Shown here one piece after another: positions 19,118 through 28,003 of a stretch of 64,000 nucleotides of DNA (its first letter is position 1; each line of letters starts with the position of its first letter). Position numbers and translations under genes: made by a program. Source of the stretch: Candidatus Didemnitutus sp. (GTDB lineage: Bacteria > Verrucomicrobiota > Verrucomicrobiia > Opitutales > Opitutaceae). The stretch is taken from the NCBI GenBank assembly GCA_019634575.1, contig JAHCAY010000001.1, positions 2,108,001 through 2,172,000 of the forward strand, written 5' to 3'. The notes under the pieces were generated by a model that saw only the letters and a program-made list of their open reading frames with translations, made no database searches and was not told the origin of the DNA.

Positions 19118-20626
19118 TTACTGGCGGCGTTGCCGCCAGCGCGCAAGCGCGGCGAGCGCGAGTGCCGCGCAGAACCAATGGCTCGGCGCGCCGCCACCGC
19201 CACCGCCTCCGCCGCCACTGGGCGTCGGCGGGGCGCTCACCGTCAGCGTGGCGCTGTTGCTCGTGACCGAGCCGACGCTGTTGGTGACCGTGACGGTGTA
19301 GGTGCCCGAATCGGAGACTTGCGCATTGGCGAAGGTGAGCGTCGTGCCGGTGGCTCCGGCGATCGCGGCGCCGCCCTTGTTCCACTGGTAGGTGGGATTG
19401 GGCTTACCGGTGGCGACGACGCTGAACACGACGCCCGTGCCGGCCAGCACCGACTGGCTCTGGGGCTGGGTCGTGATGGTCGGGGCCGAGTCCGGGATGA
19501 CAGGCGCGAACGTGAAGGTCAGGCTGATGTTGCTGCCCCACTCGCCGCTCCAGCCGTCGACGGCGAAGTAATACGTCGTGCCTTGGGTGGCCGTGAACGA
19601 GACGATGCTGGTGCGATTGCGCGTCTGCGAATCCTGCCCGCTGGTCGGGGGCGGCTCGGCGTCGTCGTTGGAGGCGACGAGCGTAAGCGAGTTGACCGCC
19701 GTGCCCGTGTAGACGCCGAGGAGGGTGTCGAAGGGCGTGCCGGCTGTTTTCACTTCGAGTGGACCGTTGAACGGCGCGGTCCATTTCCACCAGACGGAGG
19801 CGCCGCCGGCTTCCGAAGCGTGGTTGGGTTCGCCAGCTTCCTTGGTGGCGCTGAGGCTCGAGCCGGTGAGCGTGACGGTGTTGCTGGCGGGAATCGTGAC
19901 GGCGGTGGCGTTGGCGAAGTTGTCGTTGGCCGGCGCGGTGGGATTGCCCGGGACGCCATAGATGTATTGCGCGCCATCGATATCGTCGCGCGTGATCGCA
20001 TCGGTGTCGCTCACGTGCGAGTTCATCACCGGGACGGGGACGATGCTGGTCTGGCCCCACTCGTCGGGGTGGTCGAGACCGAGCACGTGACCGAGCTCGT
20101 GGACGGCGACGCGACGAATATCAATGCCCACGCTGGTGCTGCTCTGGCGTGCGCCGCGATAGGATTCCCACTTCCAAGCCGTGTTGAAGATGATGTCGGA
20201 GGTGGTTCGCCGGTAGGTGCCGTCAGTGGAGAGCGCCGACGACCGGTAGGAAATGGTGACGGCGAGCGTGCTGTCGTCGAAGGCATCGCCGCCTCCGGTG
20301 GCGTTGCTGTAGATCTTCGAGTCGAAAAAGAGCTCGTTGATGCCGTCGCGATCGTGGCCGAGGCCTTCGCTGGCGATGGTCGGGGCAAACTGCACGTTGC
20401 GCAGCACGGTGTTCCAGCTCTCCATCGCGGCCTGCGCGCTCGTGCTGTAGTTGGTTTGGTCCAGCAGGGTCTTGGCGGTGCCGAGCTTGATCTGCATCGG
20501 GATCGTGCCGTTTGGCCACTTGATGAGGGCCGAACCGGAACGGATCGTTTCGTAGGCGGGAGCCGAAACGACGGTGGCGAGGGCCGCGGCGAGGGCCAGC
20601 GTGCGGAGGAGGAGATTAGTTCGCAT
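19118..20626 (-). CDS. Matrixin-like zinc metalloprotease with Gly-rich C-terminal sorting signal
   Basis: 502-residue exported protease. Signal peptide 1-24; metzincin domain ~30-225 with zinc motif HELGHVLGLDH (His176, Glu177, His180, His186) and Met-turn Met201. A PPC-like beta domain follows (~230-375, opening DNFANATAVTIPAS), then an Ig-like domain (~385-465; PTYQWNKGGAAI, DSGTYTVTV). The end has nine glycines, APSHWF, a short hydrophobic helix and ARWRQRRQ, the tripartite Gly-rich/TM/Arg layout of rhombosortase substrates. Its start overlaps the previous gene by 11 bp. It likely crosses the outer membrane through the adjacent T2SS. Confidence 0.9.
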   Translation of the reverse strand: MRTNLLLRTLALAAALATVVSAPAYETIRSGSALIKWPNGTIPMQIKLGTAKTLLDQTNYSTSAQAAMESWNTVLRNVQFAPTIASEGLGHDRDGINELFFDSKIYSNATGGGDAFDDSTLAVTISYRSSALSTDGTYRRTTSDIIFNTAWKWESYRGARQSSTSVGIDIRRVAVHELGHVLGLDHPDEWGQTSIVPVPVMNSHVSDTDAITRDDIDGAQYIYGVPGNPTAPANDNFANATAVTIPASNTVTLTGSSLSATKEAGEPNHASEAGGASVWWKWTAPFNGPLEVKTAGTPFDTLLGVYTGTAVNSLTLVASNDDAEPPPTSGQDSQTRNRTSIVSFTATQGTTYYFAVDGWSGEWGSNISLTFTFAPVIPDSAPTITTQPQSQSVLAGTGVVFSVVATGKPNPTYQWNKGGAAIAGATGTTLTFANAQVSDSGTYTVTVTNSVGSVTSNSATLTVSAPPTPSGGGGGGGGGAPSHWFCAALALAALARWRQRRQ

Positions 20627-21239
20627 TGTTCTTCTCTCCTTTCACGGCGGCGGCGCGGGTCTCGCGTATGCTCTGCTTGAATTCGGCGACGCTGAGCGCG
20701 TCGGAAACCTTGATGTGTTTCCGCAACTCCTGCGCCATCGCGCCCTCGGCCATGGGCAGGCCGACTTCGGCGGTGGCGGAGAGCGGCAGACCGTTGGCGC
20801 GCGCGACGTATTCGCGGCCGGTCGCCTTGTCGCGTCTCACCGGATAGAGGCCGTGCATCACGCCCCTGAGTGGGTAGAAATTCGTGCCGTTGTTCTTCAC
20901 GAAAAAGATGCTGTCGTCACCGACCACGAAGCGCGGCACGCCCTCGACGACGAGCTCGCCGCCATCGGAGGTCTTCCCGCCGAGCATCGTCAGCACGACC
21001 TTCTGGGGCGGCGTGCCGGCGATGACTTCCGACACGGCGATCTCCGCGAGAGTGAAGGGCACTTCGCGACCGTCGCGCTGGCGGATTTCATTGGTGAGGC
21101 TCACCACCTTTCCGCGAATGACGTAGTCGGAACTCGAGACGAGATCCGGAAATTCCGGTGGCACGACCGTGGTGGCGTGAGTGGCGCTGACGGAGGTCAG
21201 CACCGCCGCGCAAAGAAGACAGAGGCGGAGGGGGCGCAT
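20616..21239 (-). CDS. Secreted protein of unknown function, first gene of rhombosortase operon
   Basis: 207 residues from ATG 21239, which opens a clean signal peptide (LRLCLLCAAVLTSVSATHA). The mature part contains VSSSDYVIRGKVVSLTNEI, VSEVIAGTPPQKVVLTMLGG and VPRFVVGDDSIFFVKNN, a compact beta-barrel-like pattern. I recall similar small secreted proteins next to matrixin-type proteases in other bacteria, but cannot verify it. It overlaps the protease start, so the pair is translationally coupled; it could be an inhibitor, chaperone or second substrate. It lacks a C-terminal sorting signal. Confidence 0.75.
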   Translation of the reverse strand: MRPLRLCLLCAAVLTSVSATHATTVVPPEFPDLVSSSDYVIRGKVVSLTNEIRQRDGREVPFTLAEIAVSEVIAGTPPQKVVLTMLGGKTSDGGELVVEGVPRFVVGDDSIFFVKNNGTNFYPLRGVMHGLYPVRRDKATGREYVARANGLPLSATAEVGLPMAEGAMAQELRKHIKVSDALSVAEFKQSIRETRAAAVKGEKNNAN

Positions 21240-21550
21240 GAGGAGGAGGAAGGGCGACAAGGGAGCGCTTTCGCGCGCCCGCGTCAGATGCATCGGATAC
21301 AAGGATGTTATTAACCTGTCGTTGACTCGTTGGCGAGTAGCCGGCCCGGGGAAGAGGGTGTTGCAGGTTTTCGTCCGTCGCAAGCGCAGGTTGTTCCGCA
21401 TGCCAAAGAGCCAGCGGGATAAACCGCAGCCTATCCGGGATGGACGCGGGCCTTGCTTTCGGAGCGGTCGCCGTTTCAACTCGCCTCCTGCAACATTTCG
21501 ACGTGGGCCACGTCACACGACTAATCTCCGCCGCGCCCGCGGCACCCTGC
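21240..21550. promoter_or_regulatory. Divergent region between rhombosortase operon and gspD
   Basis: 311 bp without a supportable gene. It separates the leftward protease/rhombosortase operon from the rightward gspDEF operon and must hold both promoters. Around 21300-21325 is an AT-rich stretch (GGATGTTATTAACCTG) suited to a -10 region, and TTGACT at about 21323-21328 could be a rightward -35, but no convincing paired -10 follows. No riboswitch or RNA gene seen. Confidence 0.45.
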
Positions 21551-23572
21551 ATGAAGCATCTTCTCTCCCGCCTCGCCGCCGGCGCGCTCGCCTTGAGCGT
21601 TGCCCTCTCGTCGCTCCCGGCACAACCCGCCCCGACCGTCGCGGCGCCCGCGAACCTCCCGGCCACCGGCGCCGTCGGACCGATCGACCTCCGCGAGGAG
21701 AGCATCGACCAGGTCCTCGTGCTCCTCGAGCGGCTCACCGGCAAGACCGTCCTGCGCCCGCAAGCGCTCCCCGCCGCCACCATCACGGTGCGCATCAAGG
21801 AGAGCTACACGCGCGAGGAAACCGTCCGCGCACTCGAGACCTTGCTCGCCCTCAACGGCGTCGCGCTCACGCCGATGGACGAACACTTCATCAAGGTCAC
21901 CGCGCTCAACATGGCCAAATCCGAGGCGCCCGAGCTGATCGACGGCTCCACGCTCTCGCTCCCCACCAGCGGCCGCATCGCCACGAAGATCTTCCAACTC
22001 TCGTTCCTCCGTGTCGCCGAATTCATGCCCCAGATCGCCGGCCTGCTCTCGCCCAACACCGGCAGCCCGCCCGTCATCTTCGAAAAGGCCAACGCCGCGC
22101 TCATCACCGACTCCGTCAGCAACCTCCAACGCATCGAGACGCTCCTCAACCGACTCGACCAGCCCGCCCTCTCCGGCCTCACGCCGAAATTCTACACGTT
22201 GCAATACGCCAAGGCCTCCGACGTCGTGAACAAGATGCGCACCATCCTCTCCGGCGCGCTCCAGTCGCAGATCGGCACCGCCACCAGCTACAACGCCGAC
22301 GACCGCACCAACCAGGTCATCGTCATCTCCGATCCGCGCCAAGTCGCGTTCTTCGACGACCTCATCGCCAAACTCGACGTCAAATCCGACCCCAACACCC
22401 GCAACGAAGTCATCTACCTCAAGCACGCCACCGCCAAGGACGTCGCCACCATCCTCTCGCAACTCGTCGCCGGCCAGAACAACGCCGCGCGCGGCCAGGA
22501 ATCCGGCCGCCCCAACATCGTCACCGCGACGCCCACCCCCGCCCCCGGCGCCGCTCCCACGCCCGCTGCGACCCTCGTCAACGTCTCCGGCGCATCCAAC
22601 CTCGCCGAACCGTCCAACCAGTTCAGCGCGCTCCTCACCATCCTCGCCGAAGAGCGCTCCAACTCCCTCGTCGTCTCCGGCACCGTCGACGACATCCGCC
22701 TCATCAACGACCTCGTGACCAAGATCGACGTCCTTCTCGCCCAAGTCCGCATCGAGGTCGTCATCGCCGAAGTCACGCTCGGCGACGAAGCCACCTCCGG
22801 CATCAGCGCCCTCGGCCTGAAGATCGACAAGGACAAGCTCGTCGGCGGCTCCTTCGCCATGGCCGGCGCGTCCAGCAGCGCCGTCACGGGCACGCGCCAG
22901 CCGACCGGCGACGTCGACCTCGCCGCCGAGATCGGTCTCACCACCACCCCCCGCAAGACCAACGCCACCATCCTCTCCGTCCCGAACATCATGACCACCC
23001 ACAACAAGGAAGGTGAGATGTTCGTCGGCGAGCAGCGCCCCACCATCAGCAGCTACCTCAACGACGGCACCACGGGCAGCACCGGCAACGTCGGCACCGG
23101 CTATCGCTCCACCGTCTCCTCCAAGGACATCGGTATCTCCCTCAAGGTGAAGCCGCTCATCGGCAACGACGGCTCCGTCCAACTCGAGATCACGCAGGAA
23201 GTGAACGACATCCTCGGCGACATCCAGATCGACGGCAACCCGCAGCCTCGTATCGGCCGCCGCTCCACCAAGAACTTCGTCTCCGTCCGCAGCGGCGAAA
23301 TCGTCGTCCTCGGCGGCCTCCAGCGCACCTCGAAATCCAAGAGCACCTCTCGCCTCGGGCCCATTCCTTTCCTCGGCGACCTCCTCGGCACCCGCAAACG
23401 CGAGGACACCCGCACCGACCTCGTGTTCTTCCTCCGCCCGACCGTCCTCACCAATACTCCCACCGACAACGCCACCGCGCTCCAGCAGATCGACAAACTG
23501 CCCGCCAAGGAGCGCGACCCCATCCGCGAAGCCATCGGCCAGCCGCTCCCTAATTCAAAGAAAAAGCGCTGA
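21551..23572 (+). CDS. gspD: Type II secretion system secretin GspD
   Basis: 673-residue outer-membrane secretin. ATG 21551 opens a signal peptide (SRLAAGALALSVALSSLPA). N0 domain from GPIDLREESIDQVLVLLERL, then N1-N3-like repeats (QLSFLRVAEFMPQIAGLL, YAKASDVVNKMRTI, YLKHATAKDVATILSQL), with a low-complexity Pro/Ala/Thr linker inside N3. The secretin core (~400-625) has SVPNIMTTHNKEGEMFVGEQ and SVRSGEIVVLGGLQR. The C-terminal S-domain is short and basic. First gene of gspDEF. Confidence 0.93.
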   Translation: MKHLLSRLAAGALALSVALSSLPAQPAPTVAAPANLPATGAVGPIDLREESIDQVLVLLERLTGKTVLRPQALPAATITVRIKESYTREETVRALETLLALNGVALTPMDEHFIKVTALNMAKSEAPELIDGSTLSLPTSGRIATKIFQLSFLRVAEFMPQIAGLLSPNTGSPPVIFEKANAALITDSVSNLQRIETLLNRLDQPALSGLTPKFYTLQYAKASDVVNKMRTILSGALQSQIGTATSYNADDRTNQVIVISDPRQVAFFDDLIAKLDVKSDPNTRNEVIYLKHATAKDVATILSQLVAGQNNAARGQESGRPNIVTATPTPAPGAAPTPAATLVNVSGASNLAEPSNQFSALLTILAEERSNSLVVSGTVDDIRLINDLVTKIDVLLAQVRIEVVIAEVTLGDEATSGISALGLKIDKDKLVGGSFAMAGASSSAVTGTRQPTGDVDLAAEIGLTTTPRKTNATILSVPNIMTTHNKEGEMFVGEQRPTISSYLNDGTTGSTGNVGTGYRSTVSSKDIGISLKVKPLIGNDGSVQLEITQEVNDILGDIQIDGNPQPRIGRRSTKNFVSVRSGEIVVLGGLQRTSKSKSTSRLGPIPFLGDLLGTRKREDTRTDLVFFLRPTVLTNTPTDNATALQQIDKLPAKERDPIREAIGQPLPNSKKKR

Positions 23573-23602
23573 GACCATGCCCGCCATGCCGCTGCTTCAA
23601 TC

Positions 23603-23643
23603 GGTAGCCCGCGACACGGTAGCCCGCGACCTCCGGGCGCGGG
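23603..23643. repeat. Palindromic-repeat arm between gspD and gspE
   Basis: The 105-bp gspD-gspE gap contains a 13-base partial copy at 23603-23615 and then a full 26-base arm at 23618-23643 (GGTAGCCCGCGACCTCCGGG plus GCGCGG G-type end). The 26 bases are identical to the arm inside gspK at 32383-32408. Only one orientation is present here, so it cannot form the long hairpin seen in gspK. Confidence 0.8.
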
Positions 23644-23677
23644 TTTGCCCTCGTCTCAATCTCCTTTCTCGCGCCTG

Positions 23678-25384
23678 ATGCAAACGCCAGCCGCCACGCC
23701 CGATTTCCTGCACGACTGGCCCGATGCGGACCAGCTGCGCCAGCTCCGCGAAGCTCCCCGCGCCGAGCGCCAGGAACTCCTCGCGGTGTTTCGCAACCTC
23801 TCGCCCGGCGCCGTCCTCCCCTTCCTCGCCGAGCAAACAAGTTTGCCCGTCGTCGCCACGCTCGCCGCCGACGCCGACGCGATCGCCACGCTGCCCGCGC
23901 GTCTCGTCCACGACTATCAGGTCCTCCCCGTCGCCGTCGGCGACAGAAAGAACGACGACGCCAGTTCCACCGACGCCCCGCTCCACCTCGCCACCTCCTG
24001 GCCGCCCGACGACGACGTCCGCGACTGGGTCGCCGTCTTCACGCCGCGTCGCGTGCAATGGCACCTCGCCGCCGCCGACCGCCTCCGCCAGCTCATCATC
24101 GAGAACTACGGCGTCGGCGCTGGCTCCATCGAGGACTCCGACGAACCCGACACTTTCGCCAGCGGCCAGGCACTCAACATCGAAGCCGACGCCGATGCCG
24201 CCGTCGTCCGCTTCGTCCGCGACATCATCGCGCAAGCCATCGAGGACGGCGCGACCGACATCCATTTCGAACCGCAGGAAGGCCAGCTCCGCATCCGCTA
24301 CCGCGTCGACGGCCTGCTCGTTCCCGTCCCCGTCCCGGAAAACCTGCTGCGTTACCAGGACGCCATCATCTCGCGCCTCAAAATCATGGCGCGCCTCAAC
24401 ATCTCCGAGAAACGCCTCCCGCAGGACGGCCGCATCAACTTCAAAGCCGGCGACAACGTCCTCGATATCCGCGTCTCCACAATCCCGACCATCTACGCCG
24501 AATCCGTCTCGCTCCGTCTCCTGAATCAGAAGAAGGAAGCCTACACGATGGATCGCCTCGGCATGGACGAGTCCGAGCAGGCCATCATCACCAAGGTCCT
24601 CGATTACCCGCACGGCATCATCCTCGTCACCGGCCCGACCGGCTCCGGCAAATCGACCTCGCTCAACGCGTTTCTGCGCAAGATCAACTCGACCGATCTC
24701 CGCATCGTCACCGTCGAGGACCCGATCGAATACGAAGTCCCCGGCTCGAACCAGATGCAGGTCCGTCCCGAGATTGGCCTCACCTTCGCCAGCGCGCTGC
24801 GCCACGTCCTCCGCCAGGACCCGGACGTCATCATGGTCGGCGAAATCCGCGACCGCGAAACCGCCGACATCGCCATCCGCGCCTCGCTCACTGGTCACTT
24901 GGTTTTCTCCACGCTGCACACCAACGACGCCCCCGGCGCCATCACGCGCCTCATCGACATGGGCATCGAGCCCTTCCTCGTAGCGTCGTCGATCGAGCTC
25001 GTCATCGCCCAGCGCCTCGTCCGCCGCCTCTGCCCGGATTGCGCCGGCACCGAGCCGATCAGCCAGATGAAACTCCGCGACACGCTCGCCGTCCTCGGCC
25101 TCGACGCCTCGCTCGCGGAAGGCGTCACGCACGTCCCGAAACCCTGCGGCTGCGAGCGCTGCCGCAACACCGGCTACCGCGGCCGCATCGGCCTCTTCGA
25201 GATTCTCCGCCCCGACGAATCGCTGCACGACCTCATCGTCCACCGCGAATCGACGCGCGCCCTCGCCAAGGTCGCCCGCGACCACGGCATGCGCACCCTC
25301 CAGCAATCCGGCTGGGCCAAGGTCCTCGCCGGCCACACGACGCTCGAGGAAGTCCTCCGCGTCATCACGGTGGCGGAAAAATGA
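23678..25384 (+). CDS. gspE: Type II secretion ATPase GspE
   Basis: 568-residue cytoplasmic hexameric ATPase that drives pseudopilus assembly. Walker A GPTGSGKSTS is near residue 318, Walker B DPDVIMVGEIRDRETADIA near 385, and His-box STLHTNDAPGA follows. The zinc site is present: LCPDC (~452) and CGCERC (~490) before NTGYRGRIGLFE. N-terminal ~150 residues form the GspL-binding region. ATG 23678 preferred over TTG 23645, which lies at the palindromic repeat. Confidence 0.93.
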   Translation: MQTPAATPDFLHDWPDADQLRQLREAPRAERQELLAVFRNLSPGAVLPFLAEQTSLPVVATLAADADAIATLPARLVHDYQVLPVAVGDRKNDDASSTDAPLHLATSWPPDDDVRDWVAVFTPRRVQWHLAAADRLRQLIIENYGVGAGSIEDSDEPDTFASGQALNIEADADAAVVRFVRDIIAQAIEDGATDIHFEPQEGQLRIRYRVDGLLVPVPVPENLLRYQDAIISRLKIMARLNISEKRLPQDGRINFKAGDNVLDIRVSTIPTIYAESVSLRLLNQKKEAYTMDRLGMDESEQAIITKVLDYPHGIILVTGPTGSGKSTSLNAFLRKINSTDLRIVTVEDPIEYEVPGSNQMQVRPEIGLTFASALRHVLRQDPDVIMVGEIRDRETADIAIRASLTGHLVFSTLHTNDAPGAITRLIDMGIEPFLVASSIELVIAQRLVRRLCPDCAGTEPISQMKLRDTLAVLGLDASLAEGVTHVPKPCGCERCRNTGYRGRIGLFEILRPDESLHDLIVHRESTRALAKVARDHGMRTLQQSGWAKVLAGHTTLEEVLRVITVAEK

Positions 25385-25490
25385 TCTGAGATCGCCGAAA
25401 CCGGAAACCGGATAGCCGTCCGCTCGCCACCCGCAGTCGCAACATCGAATCGCTTTCCGGTCTCCCATATCCGCAATCCGCTTTCTAGCG

Positions 25491-26750
25491 ATGCCCCGTT
25501 TTTCTTACACCGCCCGCTCCGGCACCGGCCAGACCGTCGAAGCCACGCTCGACGCCCCCAGCCGCAAGGACGCGGCGCGCCTGCTCGCGGCCCGCGGCCT
25601 GCGCCCGATCAGCCTGAACGAACTCGGCGGCGCTCCCACGGCGGCGGCGAAAAAATCTCCGGCCGTCACGGACGCGCTTCCGCAGCTCTTCGCCGACCGC
25701 AGTGCGCAACGCCAGTTCAGCGAGGATCTCCAGCTCCCGTTTTTCCAGGCGCTCTCCGACCTCATCGGCAGCGGCCTGCCGGCCGGCGAAGCCGTCCGCC
25801 TGCTCAGCCAGCGCCTGCAGGAACCGCAGCTCCGCGGACTCTGTGCCGCGCTCTGGGAACGCCTCAGCGAAGGCCTCCCGCTCTCGCAAGCGATGGAGTC
25901 GCTCCCCGGCACCTTCACCACGCACGCCGTCAACCTCATCGCCGCCGGCGAGGCGACCGGCAATCTCCGCGAAGTTCTCCAGCGCCTCGTCCAGCACTAC
26001 ACGGCGCAACGCGAGATGCGCCGCACGCTGGCCGCCGCCCTCGCCTACCCGGTTTTCATCTGCACGATCGCGGTCGGCGTCATCATCTTCTTCATCTTCT
26101 TCCTGCTGCCGCGCCTGCAGACGCTCCTCAATTCGCTCGGCGGCAAGATGCCCTGGGCCACGCGCCTGCTCATCGGCCTCTCGGATTTTCTGCTGCACTA
26201 CGGCCTCATCGCGCTCGTCGGCGCCGTGCTCACCATCGTGTTCTTCTGGCGCTGGCGCAAAACCACCAAAGGCCGCACCGCCACCGACGCCTGGGTCCTG
26301 CGCGCGCCCTTCGCCGGCCGCTTCGTCTCCGCGGCGACGATCCACAACTTCGCCTCCACGCTCGCCGTGCTGCTCGAAAACGGCGTCACCACCGCCGAGG
26401 CGCTGCGCATGACCGAGCGCACCATCGCCAACCGCTCGCTGCAATCCGCCTTCCGCGACGCCACCAGCCGCGTGCTCGAAGGCGAAAGCCTCTCGCAATC
26501 GCTCGCGAAGACGAAGTGCTTCCCACCGCTCGTCATCGACCGCCTCGCCGTCGGCGAGAGCACCGGCCAGCTCGCCCCGAGCCTGCGCAACATCGCCGCC
26601 TCGTATCAGGACGACCTCTCGCGCCAGGTGAACGTGCTCACGCAAGTCATCTCGACCGGCGTGCTGCTCGTCGCGTTCACCTTCGTCGCCTTCATCGCCT
26701 ACGCAATCGTCTCCGCCGTCTTCTCCGTCAGCGCGAGTTTCAAGTTCTGA
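25491..26750 (+). CDS. gspF: Type II secretion inner-membrane platform protein GspF
   Basis: 419 residues with the standard tandem T2SSF fold. N-terminal MPRFSYTARSGTGQTVEATL; first domain ~75-180; membrane segments near 185-207 (FICTIAVGVIIFFIFFLLP), 237-255 and 388-412; second domain ~280-385 (NFASTLAVLLENGVTTAEAL, FPPLVIDRLAVGESTGQL). It couples GspE to the pseudopilus. The 106-bp gap before it holds repeated CCGGAAACCGG-type sequence and no gene. Confidence 0.93.
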   Translation: MPRFSYTARSGTGQTVEATLDAPSRKDAARLLAARGLRPISLNELGGAPTAAAKKSPAVTDALPQLFADRSAQRQFSEDLQLPFFQALSDLIGSGLPAGEAVRLLSQRLQEPQLRGLCAALWERLSEGLPLSQAMESLPGTFTTHAVNLIAAGEATGNLREVLQRLVQHYTAQREMRRTLAAALAYPVFICTIAVGVIIFFIFFLLPRLQTLLNSLGGKMPWATRLLIGLSDFLLHYGLIALVGAVLTIVFFWRWRKTTKGRTATDAWVLRAPFAGRFVSAATIHNFASTLAVLLENGVTTAEALRMTERTIANRSLQSAFRDATSRVLEGESLSQSLAKTKCFPPLVIDRLAVGESTGQLAPSLRNIAASYQDDLSRQVNVLTQVISTGVLLVAFTFVAFIAYAIVSAVFSVSASFKF

Positions 26751-26849
26751 AGCGATCCGCGTGCTTCGGGGTTGAGCGTCCCCACCATATCTCCAGCTTT
26801 CGAACGGGCTACCGCGCGAGGTTTTCGCGTTCAATTCCTGTCTCCCCTG

Positions 26850-27809
26850 ATGCGACCCACCCCCTTGCCACAAGCCCGGGGCAAACGGCGGACAATCCTG
26901 CTGACGCTAGGTTGTCTGCCCTTGCTGCTCGTTTCGCTCGCGGCGGCCACCGAGCGGGAATCCCCGGTCGTGCTGCGCGGCACCTTGAGCGATCAATATC
27001 TCGTCAAGGAGGAGCGGCGTTACGAGGCGCCGTTCGAACTGGTCGCGAGTGCGGGCGAATTCCGTATCCGGTCGCTCGATCCCGAGACCAAGCCGCCACT
27101 GGCCCAATTATTTGCCTCCGACTATCGCAGCAGTTATCTATCCACGCTCTGGGTGAAAGACGGTGCACCCGATGAGAAATCGGCCATGGCCACGCTGCGC
27201 TATGGCATTCCGCTCAAGAGCATCTCGCCCCGGATGGGCTTCCTCGTCTGGATGTGGCTGGCCAGCCGCCTGCCCGCATCGGGAGAATACGACCGGCAGT
27301 TCCTCGATCTGGCGCCTCCGACGATCGCGACGCAGCGCCCCGAACGTCAGCGCGCGACCCTCGTGCCGGAGATCGTGCGCGACCGCAACGAACGCGTCAC
27401 GGGGGTGCGACTTTGGGCCAATCTCGGGGAGACCAAACCCGCGCGCCTCGAACCATCGGGCATGATGTATCTCGCGGCGGAGCTTTCGTTCACGGTCGAC
27501 TCCGCCGGACGGCCGCGCGAAGCCTCGCTGGTTGTCCACGCGTTGCGTCCGCGCGGCGAACACGCCACTCGGCTACGCACAGAAGTGGTGCGCCGCCTCG
27601 CGTTCCGCGCCGACACCGTTCCGCTCGATCGCCCTGAGGCTCTGCGCCGCGCCACTTTCCTCGCTGACCGTGATCCGCCGGCTGTTTTCGTGCACGACTA
27701 TCGGTTCCCCGATGAGTCCGTTCGCGGCTTCCGCTCCTACCGGATCGAAGCCGGTCAACCGATCCCCTTCGATCCCTCGAAAGCCCCCGCGGAAAACGCC
27801 AATCCGTAG
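26850..27809 (+). CDS. Secreted protein of unknown function downstream of gspF
   Basis: 319 residues from ATG 26850, preceding an N-terminal hydrophobic segment (RTILLTLGCLPLLLVSLAAA), so exported or membrane-anchored. No domain recognised. It contains a soluble alpha/beta-looking region with LDPETKPPLAQLFASDYRSS and ends in a basic/acidic tail. It lies 99 bp beyond gspF on the same strand and may be read through from gspDEF, but nothing in it points to secretion. Confidence 0.6.
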   Translation: MRPTPLPQARGKRRTILLTLGCLPLLLVSLAAATERESPVVLRGTLSDQYLVKEERRYEAPFELVASAGEFRIRSLDPETKPPLAQLFASDYRSSYLSTLWVKDGAPDEKSAMATLRYGIPLKSISPRMGFLVWMWLASRLPASGEYDRQFLDLAPPTIATQRPERQRATLVPEIVRDRNERVTGVRLWANLGETKPARLEPSGMMYLAAELSFTVDSAGRPREASLVVHALRPRGEHATRLRTEVVRRLAFRADTVPLDRPEALRRATFLADRDPPAVFVHDYRFPDESVRGFRSYRIEAGQPIPFDPSKAPAENANP

Positions 27810-28003
27810 TGGCGCGAACCTGTCTCCCGCTTGCCGCCAGGAACTTCAACCATCGCCACTACCCTGTTATTTCGCGGCATTTCCGCCGCGCCCATGGTCT
27901 TGTCGAGCTGCTCGGGCTTCAATTGTCCGAAAAACGCATCCGCCCATCCGAGTGTCCGGAACCAGCTGGTTCGTCCGTCTTAGTTTCAGCAACATCCACG
28001 CCC

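Noticed and set aside
18505..19218. Rhombosortase start at 19218
   Set aside because: Overlaps the protease coding end by 100 bases and adds Ala/Arg noise; ATG 19110 is 7 bp past the protease stop.
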